NCBI RefSeq assembly: GCF_003812745.1
Contig: NZ_CP033831.1
Span: 4,712,001-4,776,000 of the forward strand
DNA length: 64,000 nucleotides
Direction: 5' to 3'
From: Serratia sp. FDAARGOS_506
GTDB lineage: Bacteria; Pseudomonadota; Gammaproteobacteria; Enterobacterales; Enterobacteriaceae
The position numbers and the translations under genes are program-made. Each line of letters begins with the position of its first letter. Position 1 is the first letter of the stretch. The notes below the pieces were generated by a model. That model ran no database searches and was not told the origin of the DNA. It was given only the letters and a program-made list of their open reading frames with translations. Shown piece by piece: positions 27,817-36,065 of this stretch.

Positions 27817-29580
27817 GTGAGGATCGTGTTATTACTGCTGCTCACCTTCGGTTGGGGTGCAGCGGCACAGGCGGGAGAGTGGTCGGTCGGCGTGCTGGCG
27901 ATGCGCGGCGATGCGGCGACCGCGCGAGACTGGCAGCCGCTGATCGACAGGCTCAACGGCAGCGTCAGCGGTGAACGCTTTCGCCTGCAGCCGCTCGATC
28001 TGGCGCAAATGCGCGATGCGGTCAATCAGGGCAGCGTGCAGTTCGTGGTCACTAATCCGGCGCAGTTTGTGCAGCTGAACAGCCACTACCACCTGCGCTG
28101 GCTGGCGTCGTTGCGCGCCGCCAACGGCGATCGGGAGACGGGCAACATCATTGGCAGCGTGATTCTGGTGCGGCGCGACAGTGACATCACGACGCCGCAG
28201 ACGCTGATGGGCAAAACGGTGGGCGCCATCGATCCGCAGGCCTTCGGCGGCTATCTGACCGGTTATAAGGCGCTCAGCGACGCCGGCATACGGCCCGAGC
28301 GCGATTTTCACCTGCGCTTTACCGGTTTCCCTGCCGACGCCCTGCTCTATCTGTTGCGCGAACGCGCCATCCAGGCCGCCATCGTCCCCGTCTGCCTGCT
28401 GGAGAAAATGGATAAGGAAGGCCTGATCAATCCGGCGGATTTTCGCCCGCTGTTGCAACAGGCCGCGTCGGTTCCCTGCGTTACCAGCACGCCGCTTTAC
28501 CCCAACTGGTCGTTCGCCGCCCTGCCCGGCCTGGATAACTCACTGGTGGATGCGGTGGCGAGAGCCTTGCTGACCGCACCGCCGCAGTCTCCCTTTCAGT
28601 GGGGCGCACCGGCCTCGACCAGCGAGGTGGAAGCGCTGCTGCGCGCCGTCAATCAGCACCCGGAACAGCGGCGGCTGTGGCTGGATATCAAGAGCTGGCT
28701 GATCCAGCATCAGACGGCCGTTGGCCTGTCGCTGGCGGTACTGGCGCTGTTGATCGTCAACCATATCTGGATCGCGCTGCAGGTACGCCGGCGCGGGCGA
28801 CAGCTGCTCCATGCCGGAGAGCAACTGCGGCGGCAGGAGCAGGCGCTGGAGAACGCCAGGCAGTTGAACGTGCTGGGGGAGATGGCCTCCGGCTTCGCAC
28901 ACGAACTCAATCAACCGCTGGCGGCTATTCGCCACTATGCGCAGGGATGCCTGATCCAACTGAGCAAAACGGACGCCGAGCATCCTCTGCTGGGGCCGCT
29001 GGAAAACATCGACCGACAGGCGCAGCGCGGCGGCGAGACGATTCATAACCTGCGCCAGTGGGCACAGCCCACCGCTGAGGCGATAGACCAAACGCGCTGG
29101 CGGCCCACCGCGGTAAACGAAACCGCCGAGCGGGTGTGGGCGCTGCTGCGCCTGACGCAGCGCTATCCCGACCTGAAACTGTTTAACAACGTGACGCCTT
29201 CGCTGACGCTAACCCTGCCGCCGGCGCTGCTGGAGCAGCTGCTGGCGAACCTGCTGCTGAATGCGGCGCAGGCCGGAGCCAATGCCATCTGGCTTTCCGC
29301 CGCCGCGAGCGAACGGGCGATTGAGTTGCATCTGCAGGACAACGCGGGAGGTATGACAACGGCCGTGCTGGAACAGGCTTTTCGCCCCTTCAACACCACC
29401 AAAGCCGGCGGCATGGGGTTGGGATTAGCTATTTGCCGGCGCCTGGCCCGCTATGGCGGTGGTGAAATCCGCCTGGCTAACCGCCCCGCACCCGACTGCC
29501 GCAATGGGCTGTGCGTAACGCTGCATTTCATATTGAACAATGAGGAAAACCATGCCGCTAATTCATCTGGTGGACGATGA
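27817..29580 (+). CDS. ttrS: Tetrathionate sensor histidine kinase TtrS
   Basis: 587 residues. A signal-like N-terminus (MRIVLLLLLTFGWGAAAQAG) leads to a periplasmic phosphonate-binding-type sensor domain (about 22-290). One transmembrane helix follows at about 305-325, then a kinase core with H-box GFAHELNQPLAAIRHYAQ and G-box GGMGLGLAICRR. It overlaps ttrR by 29 bp. The start codon was taken as the GTG at 27817; GGAGGGGCC lies just upstream. Confidence 0.93.
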   Translation: MRIVLLLLLTFGWGAAAQAGEWSVGVLAMRGDAATARDWQPLIDRLNGSVSGERFRLQPLDLAQMRDAVNQGSVQFVVTNPAQFVQLNSHYHLRWLASLRAANGDRETGNIIGSVILVRRDSDITTPQTLMGKTVGAIDPQAFGGYLTGYKALSDAGIRPERDFHLRFTGFPADALLYLLRERAIQAAIVPVCLLEKMDKEGLINPADFRPLLQQAASVPCVTSTPLYPNWSFAALPGLDNSLVDAVARALLTAPPQSPFQWGAPASTSEVEALLRAVNQHPEQRRLWLDIKSWLIQHQTAVGLSLAVLALLIVNHIWIALQVRRRGRQLLHAGEQLRRQEQALENARQLNVLGEMASGFAHELNQPLAAIRHYAQGCLIQLSKTDAEHPLLGPLENIDRQAQRGGETIHNLRQWAQPTAEAIDQTRWRPTAVNETAERVWALLRLTQRYPDLKLFNNVTPSLTLTLPPALLEQLLANLLLNAAQAGANAIWLSAAASERAIELHLQDNAGGMTTAVLEQAFRPFNTTKAGGMGLGLAICRRLARYGGGEIRLANRPAPDCRNGLCVTLHFILNNEENHAANSSGGR

Positions 29581-30151
29581 CGTCGCCGTCACCGATGCCT
29601 GCCATTTTTTGCTGACCAGCCTCGGCCACGACGTGCAGTGCTGGAATGACAGCACCGACTTTTTGGCGCAGGCCGACCTGTTTCAGACCGGGATTGTCTT
29701 GCTGGACATGCGGATGCCGAAACTCGATGGCCACCAGGTTTACGGGGAGTTGCGCCAGCGCGGCAGCACGCTGGCGGTGGTGTTCCTGTCCGGCCATGGC
29801 GACGTGCCGATGGCGGTGGAGCAGATGAAGTACGGCGCAGTGGACTTCCTGCAAAAACCGATCGCCGCAGAGCCGCTGATCGCCGCCCTTGAACGGGCGA
29901 AGAACATCTCCGCCGAAGCCTGGCAACGCCATGAAACCCTCGGCCGCTATCGCACGCTCACGCCGAAAGAACGCGAGATCGCGCATCTGGTGGTGCGGGG
30001 CATGATGAATCGGGAAATGGCGGAGCAGCTGAATATCGCGCTGCGCACTGTGGAGGTTCACCGGGCGAAAGTTATGGAAAAAATGCAGGCCGCCAGCCTC
30101 GCCGAATTGGTGATTCAGCTGCAGGCTCTGCCGCCCACGCCCCGGGAGTGA
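29552..30151 (+). CDS. ttrR: Tetrathionate response regulator TtrR
   Basis: 199 residues from the ATG at 29552, where the receiver domain begins (MPLIHLVDDDVAV); an ATG/GTG-type start 12 bp earlier is possible. FixJ-like: phospho-acceptor Asp52 in LLDMRMPKLDG and a C-terminal LuxR-type helix-turn-helix (LTPKEREIAHLVVRGMMNRE, then RTVEVHRAKVMEKM). It activates ttrBCA. Confidence 0.93.
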   Translation: MPLIHLVDDDVAVTDACHFLLTSLGHDVQCWNDSTDFLAQADLFQTGIVLLDMRMPKLDGHQVYGELRQRGSTLAVVFLSGHGDVPMAVEQMKYGAVDFLQKPIAAEPLIAALERAKNISAEAWQRHETLGRYRTLTPKEREIAHLVVRGMMNREMAEQLNIALRTVEVHRAKVMEKMQAASLAELVIQLQALPPTPRE

Positions 30152-30200
30152 ACGCACAAAGCCCTCATCAAGTTAACGTCCCGTATTCCTCTTCCCATGA

Positions 30201-30229
30201 TTGACACAGCGCAATCCAGGTAATATATT
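30201..30229 (+). promoter_or_regulatory. Strong sigma-70 promoter for the 30492-31903 gene pair
   Basis: TTGACA and TATATT with exactly 17 bp between them. The start site would be near 30236, inside the dyad at 30227-30249. Confidence 0.75.
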
Positions 30230-30249
30230 CATTAGAAATATTAATGAAT
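30227..30249. promoter_or_regulatory. Operator-like dyad over the -10/start site
   Basis: Perfect 8-bp arms ATTCATTA and TAATGAAT flank 7 bp and overlap the -10 and start of the promoter, the classic place for a repressor. CATTA motifs also recur upstream of the repressor-like gene at 32385-33038, so that protein is a candidate binder. Confidence 0.5.
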
Positions 30250-30491
30250 TACGGTAAAGTCATCTGTTCTCAACCAACAGGCCATCAGCATTCTTCGCAA
30301 AACCCAGCGTAGCGCTTTCGCCTTCAGGAACCCCGTGAGGGAAAGGAGAGGCGTTGTCTTGAATAAAGAGAAACGATGGCCATACGACATGGCTCGAGCA
30401 TCATTGCGCCACTATCTGGCCGCTTGGTTGACGTTTTAAATAAGTATGGATTATGAATAACAGAAGAACACGGACTAAATAAGGAATAAAA

Positions 30492-31154
30492 ATGCAAGGA
30501 AATCTCAAGCTCTATGGCCTTTTTGTTGGCCTGACCGTGACCATTATGATCACCTGCGACACGTTGGTTTATAAGGTCTTTGATATCTATGGTTTTAAAA
30601 TAACGGCCAGCGGCATTGTATTCTCCCTGTGTTTCTTGATCTCCACATTGCTTACTGAGGTTTACGGCTATAAATTATCGGTCAGAGCAATATGGATCAT
30701 GGTCTTTTGCCAAAGCTTATATGTCATAATACTTAATCTCTCAGCCGTTATTCAGCCAGAATACAACGCCATAGCAACGCACTACCACTCTTTATACCAT
30801 GAGTTCTGGCGAGTCATGCTCGGCACCTGGGTATCCGTCCCGGTCGCTTATTTCGTCAATGGATTTATTATTTCAAAGATGAAGATCATCTTCTCCGGCA
30901 AATACTTCTTTATCCGATATATTGTGGGCTCCATGTCTACACAGGCCGCCCTGTTGCTGACTGCCTATCCGATCAGCCTTTCAGGAAAATACACCTTCAT
31001 GGAGTTGGTTAACATTATAAGCACGACCTGGTCTTATAAAGTTGTCGTTTCTATTGTCTTGCTGCCGCTCGCCATCGCCTTAGTAGAGTGGGTGAAGAAG
31101 ATAGAAAACACCGATCACTATGATTGGGGCACCTCATACAATCCATTTAAGTAA
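30492..31154 (+). CDS. YhhQ/QueT-type membrane transporter (vitamin uptake-like, VUT family)
   Basis: 220 residues with about six hydrophobic segments. The YhhQ family imports queuosine precursors in E. coli. The signature-like stretch VYKVFDIYGFKITASGIVFS and the LLTEVYGYKLSVRAIW motif match the family. AAGGAAT precedes the ATG. It lies 17 bp before a phosphoesterase gene. Base composition is lower in GC than the flanking core genes, consistent with acquisition. Whether it carries preQ0/preQ1 or another substrate is not shown. Confidence 0.75.
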   Translation: MQGNLKLYGLFVGLTVTIMITCDTLVYKVFDIYGFKITASGIVFSLCFLISTLLTEVYGYKLSVRAIWIMVFCQSLYVIILNLSAVIQPEYNAIATHYHSLYHEFWRVMLGTWVSVPVAYFVNGFIISKMKIIFSGKYFFIRYIVGSMSTQAALLLTAYPISLSGKYTFMELVNIISTTWSYKVVVSIVLLPLAIALVEWVKKIENTDHYDWGTSYNPFK

Positions 31155-31171
31155 TATCAACAGGGTCTCGC

Positions 31172-31903
31172 ATGAAAGTAATTCAGATTAGTGACATACA
31201 TATTATGCCTAATGAAAGCACGCTGGCTTCGAAGCATCTTGCTAATTTCGACAGTGCCATTGACTTCATTAACGCCAATGCAGATAAAATCAATGCCGAC
31301 TTAATCATTGTGACGGGTGACATCTCTCATGATGGCGATATCCCCTCTTATGAGCGCTTCTTTAAGATAATGAACCGCACTTCCCTACCTTTCTTTTTTT
31401 TCCCAGGCAACCACGACAACAAAAAGAATCTGGACGATGCAGCCCGTAAACAGGGCGGCAGCTACGATATAAACTTGTTTGAAGATGACGAATGGCGCAT
31501 GCTCAGCATCGACTCAGTGGTTGATAACGAAGATTTCGGCAGGATCTCGACGCAATCGCTCGACACGCTTGAAAAAGCCATAGTCGCGAGTGGCAATAAA
31601 AAAGTCGCCGTCTTCTTGCATCATCACCCTATTCCTGTAGGCACCCCCCTTGTTGATAGCTGTATGTTAAACAATGCCGAGGAGCTTTTGAGCCTCTGTC
31701 AACGATTAAACGTTAAGTTTATCGGCTCAGGCCATGCACATACGTTATTCCAAAGAAAGTTGGGGGAAACCTTAATCTCTGTTTCCCCGGCGATTTGTTC
31801 GCAATGGAAGAACGGCACAAGCGATGTCAGCAGCATAGACAATTCGGCTTTCAGCGTGATTACGTTCGATGAGCATATTCACGTCGAACCCTGGTTTATT
31901 TAA
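31172..31903 (+). CDS. Calcineurin-like metallophosphoesterase (CpdA-like)
   Basis: 243 residues with the full metal-binding set: DIH near residue 8, GDISHDGD, PGNHD, HHHP and GSGHAH. This order is typical of class III cyclic-nucleotide phosphodiesterases (CpdA/Icc) and related enzymes. The substrate is unknown; cyclic AMP, another nucleotide or a phospholipid are all possible. It is probably co-transcribed with the upstream YhhQ-like gene and overlaps the convergent gene at 31896 by eight bases. Confidence 0.8.
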   Translation: MKVIQISDIHIMPNESTLASKHLANFDSAIDFINANADKINADLIIVTGDISHDGDIPSYERFFKIMNRTSLPFFFFPGNHDNKKNLDDAARKQGGSYDINLFEDDEWRMLSIDSVVDNEDFGRISTQSLDTLEKAIVASGNKKVAVFLHHHPIPVGTPLVDSCMLNNAEELLSLCQRLNVKFIGSGHAHTLFQRKLGETLISVSPAICSQWKNGTSDVSSIDNSAFSVITFDEHIHVEPWFI

Positions 31904-32384
31904 TCAACGTCAGTATTGTTTTTTTAGAACTGTCGCTTTTCTTTGCATTTTTCAAAGAGGCAGAGAGTGCTCTGCCTTCTTTTACCCCGGCATAAAAGGC
32001 TATTTTCGTCGCATCCAAGGACTCGGTTTTGTCGACAAGATCGCGATCCTTTAGGAAATCAGCCCCTGATATTGATATCGAGTCAACGCCGTTTTTCAAC
32101 GTCCACATACAGTTTCGTTTCTCTTCATGAATCGACAGTTTGGCCGAGGCGATTTTTATTTTAGACTCGGTCTCGGCGATAAAAGCGATGTCTTTCGGGT
32201 TAACGTGCCTTAGAAAATCGCCCTCGATCAGTTGCCCCCAGTTTTTTTTCACGAAAGTATGGGTGCCAAACTCTTTGAAAAGCCAATATCCATCCGCCGT
32301 TCGGATCACGCTGCGATCTAACGTATAGAGGTAACTGGGAGAGTATATTTTCCTTAACCTTCTCATTATGTTAAATAAATCCAT
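31896..32384 (-). CDS. Unknown protein, coupled to a repressor-like gene
   Basis: 162 residues beginning MDLFNIMRRLRKIYSPSYLYTLDRSVIRTADGYWLFKEF. No signal peptide, membrane span or known motif is seen. It is charged, with a Lys/Ser-rich C-terminus (ASLKNAKKSDSSKKTILTLIK). Its ATG directly follows the stop of the repressor-like gene (TAA-ATG), so the two are almost certainly translated from one message. I cannot assign a function. Confidence 0.65.
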   Translation of the reverse strand: MDLFNIMRRLRKIYSPSYLYTLDRSVIRTADGYWLFKEFGTHTFVKKNWGQLIEGDFLRHVNPKDIAFIAETESKIKIASAKLSIHEEKRNCMWTLKNGVDSISISGADFLKDRDLVDKTESLDATKIAFYAGVKEGRALSASLKNAKKSDSSKKTILTLIK

Positions 32385-33038
32385 TTATTTCAGCCTCTTT
32401 ATCGTTTTCAATAGAACACCGACGATCGCATAATCGCTATAGGACTTCACGCTGCTATCTGAATCTAGTGAGATATTTGTAAACAACAAGTCGTCGTCAG
32501 AAACAAAAACTCGTCTTAAGCATATTGGGTAATTTTTCAGCTTAACCAGGACGATGTCACCATCACAAAATGGCTCCTTGAGGGAGATCACACAATACGT
32601 TCCACGGTCTAATTCAGGCGACAGTGAATTATTCGTTATCTCTACCACAAATAGCGAATCGTCCGTCATGTCATCGACTTCTGTCGTATAGGTATCTGCC
32701 GTTCTGATCGTGTTGGCCAGAAAACGCTCTACATCGCTGTAGCTAATGAGCGGCAGCGATCTCACATTGTGTTTGATCTCCCCTGTGACGCTTAGATCCT
32801 TGTCAGTCAGCTCCCCTACTTTTACGCTGAAAAACTCACCAATGGACGCAAGCGTGGCGATCGTGGGATTCCCCACCCCTTTCCTCAGATTATTGATGGT
32901 GGCTATCCCTATCCCGGTTTCGCTGCTCAACCGACTGGCGTCAATCCCGTGCATGCGCATGAGGTAAGTGAGGTTTTCACCTATCATTTTCAATGACATA
33001 CCATTTTCTTCTGATATTTTAATGTTGTTTGGTTGCAT
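32385..33038 (-). CDS. CI/LexA-like transcriptional repressor (XRE HTH + S24-like domain)
   Basis: 217 residues (the ATG at 32999 is an alternative start). A Cro/CI-type helix-turn-helix lies at about 18-70 (ASRLSSETGIGIATINNLRKG). The C-terminal half resembles the S24 fold of LexA and CI: NNSLSPELDRGTYCVI carries a serine (138) where the nucleophile should be, and DGDIVLVKLKNYPICLRRV has Arg175 where the catalytic lysine is expected. That suggests a dimerising but possibly non-cleaving repressor. It is AT-rich and leads the small operon with the unknown gene. Confidence 0.75.
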   Translation of the reverse strand: MQPNNIKISEENGMSLKMIGENLTYLMRMHGIDASRLSSETGIGIATINNLRKGVGNPTIATLASIGEFFSVKVGELTDKDLSVTGEIKHNVRSLPLISYSDVERFLANTIRTADTYTTEVDDMTDDSLFVVEITNNSLSPELDRGTYCVISLKEPFCDGDIVLVKLKNYPICLRRVFVSDDDLLFTNISLDSDSSVKSYSDYAIVGVLLKTIKRLK

Positions 33039-33067
33039 TATAATGTTTTAAACCTATACTTTAGCAT

Positions 33068-33093
33068 CATTAAAGTTAATTAAAAACATTAAA
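33068..33093. promoter_or_regulatory. Direct CATTAAA repeats upstream of the repressor-like gene
   Basis: CATTAAA occurs at 33068 and 33087, 19 bp (about two helix turns) apart, 30-50 bp upstream of the repressor start, and TTATAATG-type sequence lies between. It resembles the CATTA/TAATG arms of the dyad at 30227-30249. Autoregulation is inferred. Confidence 0.35.
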
Positions 33094-33817
33094 CCACTTT
33101 CAAGGTGGCCATGACAATGACTCGAGGCGAAAGACGAACAAAAAACACAGAAAAGTTATTGTAATAAAATTATTTTATTGAAAATCGTCGCTCTTGGCGA
33201 ACGTGACTGGTTTTTATTGAAATGATTCAATTTACTTATTAAATGCCATCTGAGCAGGCTAACTCATTTCTCGTTCATCAAGCTTAAGAGGCGATTTACA
33301 ACGCCCGGGATATCTTCATCACATTCACGCCATAGCTGCCGAGGGAGAAACCTAAAATACTGATCATTAACCTCGCAGCAATTTAACGCACGGAAGCCAG
33401 CCTGGAGAGCAAACCGCATCCCGGTTTAATTTTAAACAAAATGAGATGAATGCTTTATTCAGCGCTCATAGAGCGACTATTGCCCAACACTCGGGATTTT
33501 TTCTCTGTCAGAACGCGAAGAAGCTGCGTCAGCGCTCGTAACGCCGAGTTCCGGCGCATACCTGCGTTGAGCGATTTTATGCCAAGAACGGCGACCAGAA
33601 AGGTGGCGTCGGGCCCCCAACACCAGGGAGCACCCAGCCCGGCGCCACCGCCCTACATACTGGGTTGAACGGAGAAAAACACAGGCCGCAAGGATAACTG
33701 CGCCCTTTGAAGATTCAACGAGTGAAGAGACAGGCTTGGCCGCGTACAGCGCAAGAATGCTCGCATCATGCAAAATTCCGACCCCCCTCTTGCCAACCGG
33801 CCTTCCTCAGGCCAAAA
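33094..33817. other. Long non-coding stretch in the accessory region
   Basis: About 720 bp. The left part is AT-rich; the part from about 33480 to 33780 is GC-richer and open on both strands (a 72-codon plus frame and a 98-codon minus frame), but neither has a good start or recognisable protein. It may be decayed mobile DNA. I see no gene I can support. Confidence 0.4.
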
Positions 33818-33837
33818 TACTGTACATTAAATCAGTA
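33818..33837. promoter_or_regulatory. LexA (SOS) box
   Basis: The 20-mer has both outer half-sites exact, TACTG-N10-CAGTA, and differs from CTGT-N8-ACAG at one base. It ends 14 bp before the dinI-type start, so it likely overlaps the transcription start. Confidence 0.8.
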
Positions 33838-33851
33838 TTTACAGGTGAGTC

Positions 33852-34097
33852 ATGTTTGTAGAATTAGTGTACGACAAGCGCAACGTCGCTGGGCTGCCCA
33901 ACGCCGCCGAAATTATTCACAACGAGCTCGAAAAACGCGTACATGCGCTATTCCCGGAGGCGGAGGTACGCGTGAAGCCGATGCAGGCCAACGGCCTGAA
34001 CTCCGACGCCAGCAAAAACGATCGAGAGAAGCTGAACCGAATGTTGGAAGAGATGTTCGAAGAAGCGGATCAGTGGCTGGTCACGGATATTTGCTAA
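33852..34097 (+). CDS. DinI-like family protein (SOS-controlled)
   Basis: 81 residues (MFVELVYDKRNVAGLPNAAEIIHNELEKRVHALFPEAEVRVKP...). The pattern of an N-terminal beta strand, a helix with RVHALFP and the acidic C-terminal helix EEMFEEADQWL is that of DinI, which binds RecA filaments and tunes the SOS response. Phages and islands often carry such copies. It has no neighbours that suggest an operon. Confidence 0.85.
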   Translation: MFVELVYDKRNVAGLPNAAEIIHNELEKRVHALFPEAEVRVKPMQANGLNSDASKNDREKLNRMLEEMFEEADQWLVTDIC

Positions 34098-34430
34098 GCG
34101 GCCTCAACGTAGCCCCCCGACGAGTAGCCAAGCCTGAACCTAGTATCAGTAGGCTGTTTTATACGAACAAGACAGCATGGCAACATGCTTATCTATCGAT
34201 TACACTATCTTGTTCTCTTTCTGAGAAATGAAGACTTTCAAAAATCACGGGGGCTTGCTGGGTATGCAGTTCTCATATATGTATGCCACTCGCCGACTAT
34301 CGCTCGCATAATTGAATAGTTTCAAGGTCCATGGCAGCGAAAAATTCCAGACTCTGTGCGACTTTGCCAACTAACCCCATAGCACATCCATGCCATACTA
34401 TCTAACCCCCCGGCACCATTGGAATCATTG
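34098..34430. other. Intergenic region between the dinI-type gene and the acyltransferase
   Basis: 333 bp. I see no gene or clear terminator. The ribosome site of the following gene is weak (only GGA). Confidence 0.35.
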
Positions 34431-35606
34431 ATGAAAATTTATTTAGAGGCTTTTCCTTATGCGCCTGCTAAAAAGTGGTCGCAGGAACTTGAAGGATTAC
34501 GCGGCTTGGCATCACTCTGGGTTGTTTTGGGTCATATCTGCATTTTAACCCGTTTCCAGGTCCCAATCCTTTCTGATCCAGCAATCGGTGTAGATCTTTT
34601 CATTCTGCTTTCGGGTTACCTGATGGCCAAAAATTATGTTGAACGCAAAGAACAAGAACCTTGGAACGACTCATCGACATTTAAAAAATTTTGGACCCGG
34701 CGGTTCTTTCGCATCGCACCGCTTTACTACGTCTTATTGGCTGTGGCAATTGTATTTGGTAGCTACTTCGGTGAGGCCAGAGACATCATTGGCCACTTCT
34801 ACAGCGAAACGCAAACCAACAGCTCACGCTATAGCGATCATTCATTCTTGAATGTATTTACGCACGTCACCTTTATGTTTGGCTTTCTGCCTGATTACTC
34901 CTTCAATACGGTGCTCCCCGACTGGAGCATCGGTTTGGAAATGCAGTTCTATTTACTTTTTCCATTCATCATGTTGACAGTCTTGAAACTGGGATTTGCC
35001 CGTGCATGCCTCGCGGTTATCTTGCTGTGCGGACTCGCCAAATTTTTAGTACCGGACTACTTTGCTGCATTCCCCATGCCCTCCATGATCCTCATAAAGC
35101 TGAATTTATTTATTGGGGGTATGCTGATGGCTGAATCAATCCGCAGTAAGAGTGTTCGCTATGTCTTTTTTGCTTTATTAACCGTACTGGGTAGCGCGTA
35201 TCTGCCAAACGAATTGAATAAATACCATTTGCTCGCTCAAATAGGTCTTATCTTAATGATGGTCACCATCCTTTGGACTCGGAGTGAAGAGAGCAAATGG
35301 GGACGCGTCTTGCGGTTGCCTCGCTGGGTTCTAACAAACCGCTTCAGCGTATTTCTTGGTGATGTCTCATACTCAGTCTATTTGCTCCACCTATTGATAG
35401 TCCTACCGGCCGTTGCCTATTTGCTCTCAAACGCATCATTTGCTGAACTTTCTTCAGTAATGCGGTTCATTGTTGCAGCAGGAATCATTCTCCCGCTCAC
35501 CTATGGTATCGCAACGTTGCTGTACCACTTTGTTGAGAAACCAGGTATCAAACTCGGCAAAATGCTTATTAGCCGCAACCAAACGAAAGCCGTCGCGCTA
35601 CGGTAA
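34431..35606 (+). CDS. Acyltransferase-3 family membrane protein
   Basis: 391 residues from the ATG at 34431 (a TTG 12 bp upstream is possible). Integral membrane O-acyltransferases of this family modify surface sugars such as LPS O-antigen or exported polysaccharides. Visible are ELEGLRGLASLWVVLGH with its catalytic-type histidine, WTRRFFRIAPLYY, LPDWSIGLEMQFYLLFP and C-terminal VSYSVYLLH and EKPG. About ten hydrophobic spans. Lower GC and its place beside tRNA-Thr point to acquisition. The substrate is unknown. Confidence 0.85.
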   Translation: MKIYLEAFPYAPAKKWSQELEGLRGLASLWVVLGHICILTRFQVPILSDPAIGVDLFILLSGYLMAKNYVERKEQEPWNDSSTFKKFWTRRFFRIAPLYYVLLAVAIVFGSYFGEARDIIGHFYSETQTNSSRYSDHSFLNVFTHVTFMFGFLPDYSFNTVLPDWSIGLEMQFYLLFPFIMLTVLKLGFARACLAVILLCGLAKFLVPDYFAAFPMPSMILIKLNLFIGGMLMAESIRSKSVRYVFFALLTVLGSAYLPNELNKYHLLAQIGLILMMVTILWTRSEESKWGRVLRLPRWVLTNRFSVFLGDVSYSVYLLHLLIVLPAVAYLLSNASFAELSSVMRFIVAAGIILPLTYGIATLLYHFVEKPGIKLGKMLISRNQTKAVALR

Positions 35607-35703
35607 TTTCCTGTCAACATTCAAGCCGATGACATGCTTATCGGTTGACTTCAGCGCCACCTGAGGAATTCATTCTCGTGGCGCTTAACAAAAGAACCAT
35701 AGC

Positions 35704-35731
35704 AAAAAGCCCCAGCATCGCTGCTGGGGCC
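35704..35731 (-). terminator. Intrinsic terminator of the tRNA-Ser/tRNA-Thr transcript
   Basis: On the minus strand GCCCCAGC-agcgat-GCTGGGGC is followed by TTTTT, eight bases downstream of tRNA-Thr. Confidence 0.88.
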
Positions 35732-35738
35732 TCTGTCA

Positions 35739-35814
<76 letters not shown>

Positions 35815-35820
35815 TGAATT

Positions 35821-35908
35821 TGGCGGAAGGACAGAGATTCGAACTCTGGGAGCTGTTACACTCGACGGTTTTCAAGACCGTTGCCTTAAACCACTCGGCC
35901 ATCCTTCC
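35821..35908 (-). tRNA. serT: tRNA-Ser, anticodon TGA
   Basis: 88 nt including CCA, with the long variable arm expected of tRNA-Ser. Acceptor GGAAGGA; anticodon stem-loop ACGGT-CTTGAAA-ACCGT; T arm CAGAGTTCGAATCTCTG. Only 6 bp separate it from tRNA-Thr. Confidence 0.96.
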
Positions 35909-36011
35909 AATGGGCGCTGATATTAGCGATACCGTTATGAAATGTCTATCGTTTTGATGCAAAAAAATGGCACAACCGGTGCGGTTGTCTAAACTTCAGG
36001 CCTTAAACGCT

Positions 36012-36047
36012 TAAAAAATGAAAAGCCCCGCGCAAGCGAGGCTTTTG
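36012..36047 (-). terminator. Intrinsic terminator of osmE
   Basis: AAAAGCC / GGCTTTT with an inner CGC-gcaa-GCG stem; on the minus strand it runs into TTCATTTTTTAA. Confidence 0.75.
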
Positions 36048-36065
36048 GGGTCGGCCGAAACGCGA

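Larger units (their letters stand above)
30152..30491 (+). other. Promoter and long leader of the YhhQ-like gene
   Basis: 340 bp without a gene I would call. It holds the promoter and dyad described separately, then about 250 nt of leader. Two overlapping 26-codon frames (30359-30439 and 30376-30456) exist in it but show nothing recognisable. No known riboswitch was identified. Confidence 0.5.

Noticed and set aside
30359..30456. Two overlapping 26-codon frames in the leader of the YhhQ-like gene, considered as leader peptides
   Set aside because: No run of regulatory codons and no attenuator hairpin follows; both strings look incidental.
30300..30480. Possible riboswitch in front of the YhhQ-like gene (queuosine-precursor sensing)
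   Set aside because: I could not match it to preQ1 class I, II or III patterns, and no clear switch hairpins are seen.
33477..33773. 98-codon minus frame and a 72-codon plus frame in the accessory region
   Set aside because: They overlap on opposite strands in a GC-rich patch, with no supported start and no recognisable family.
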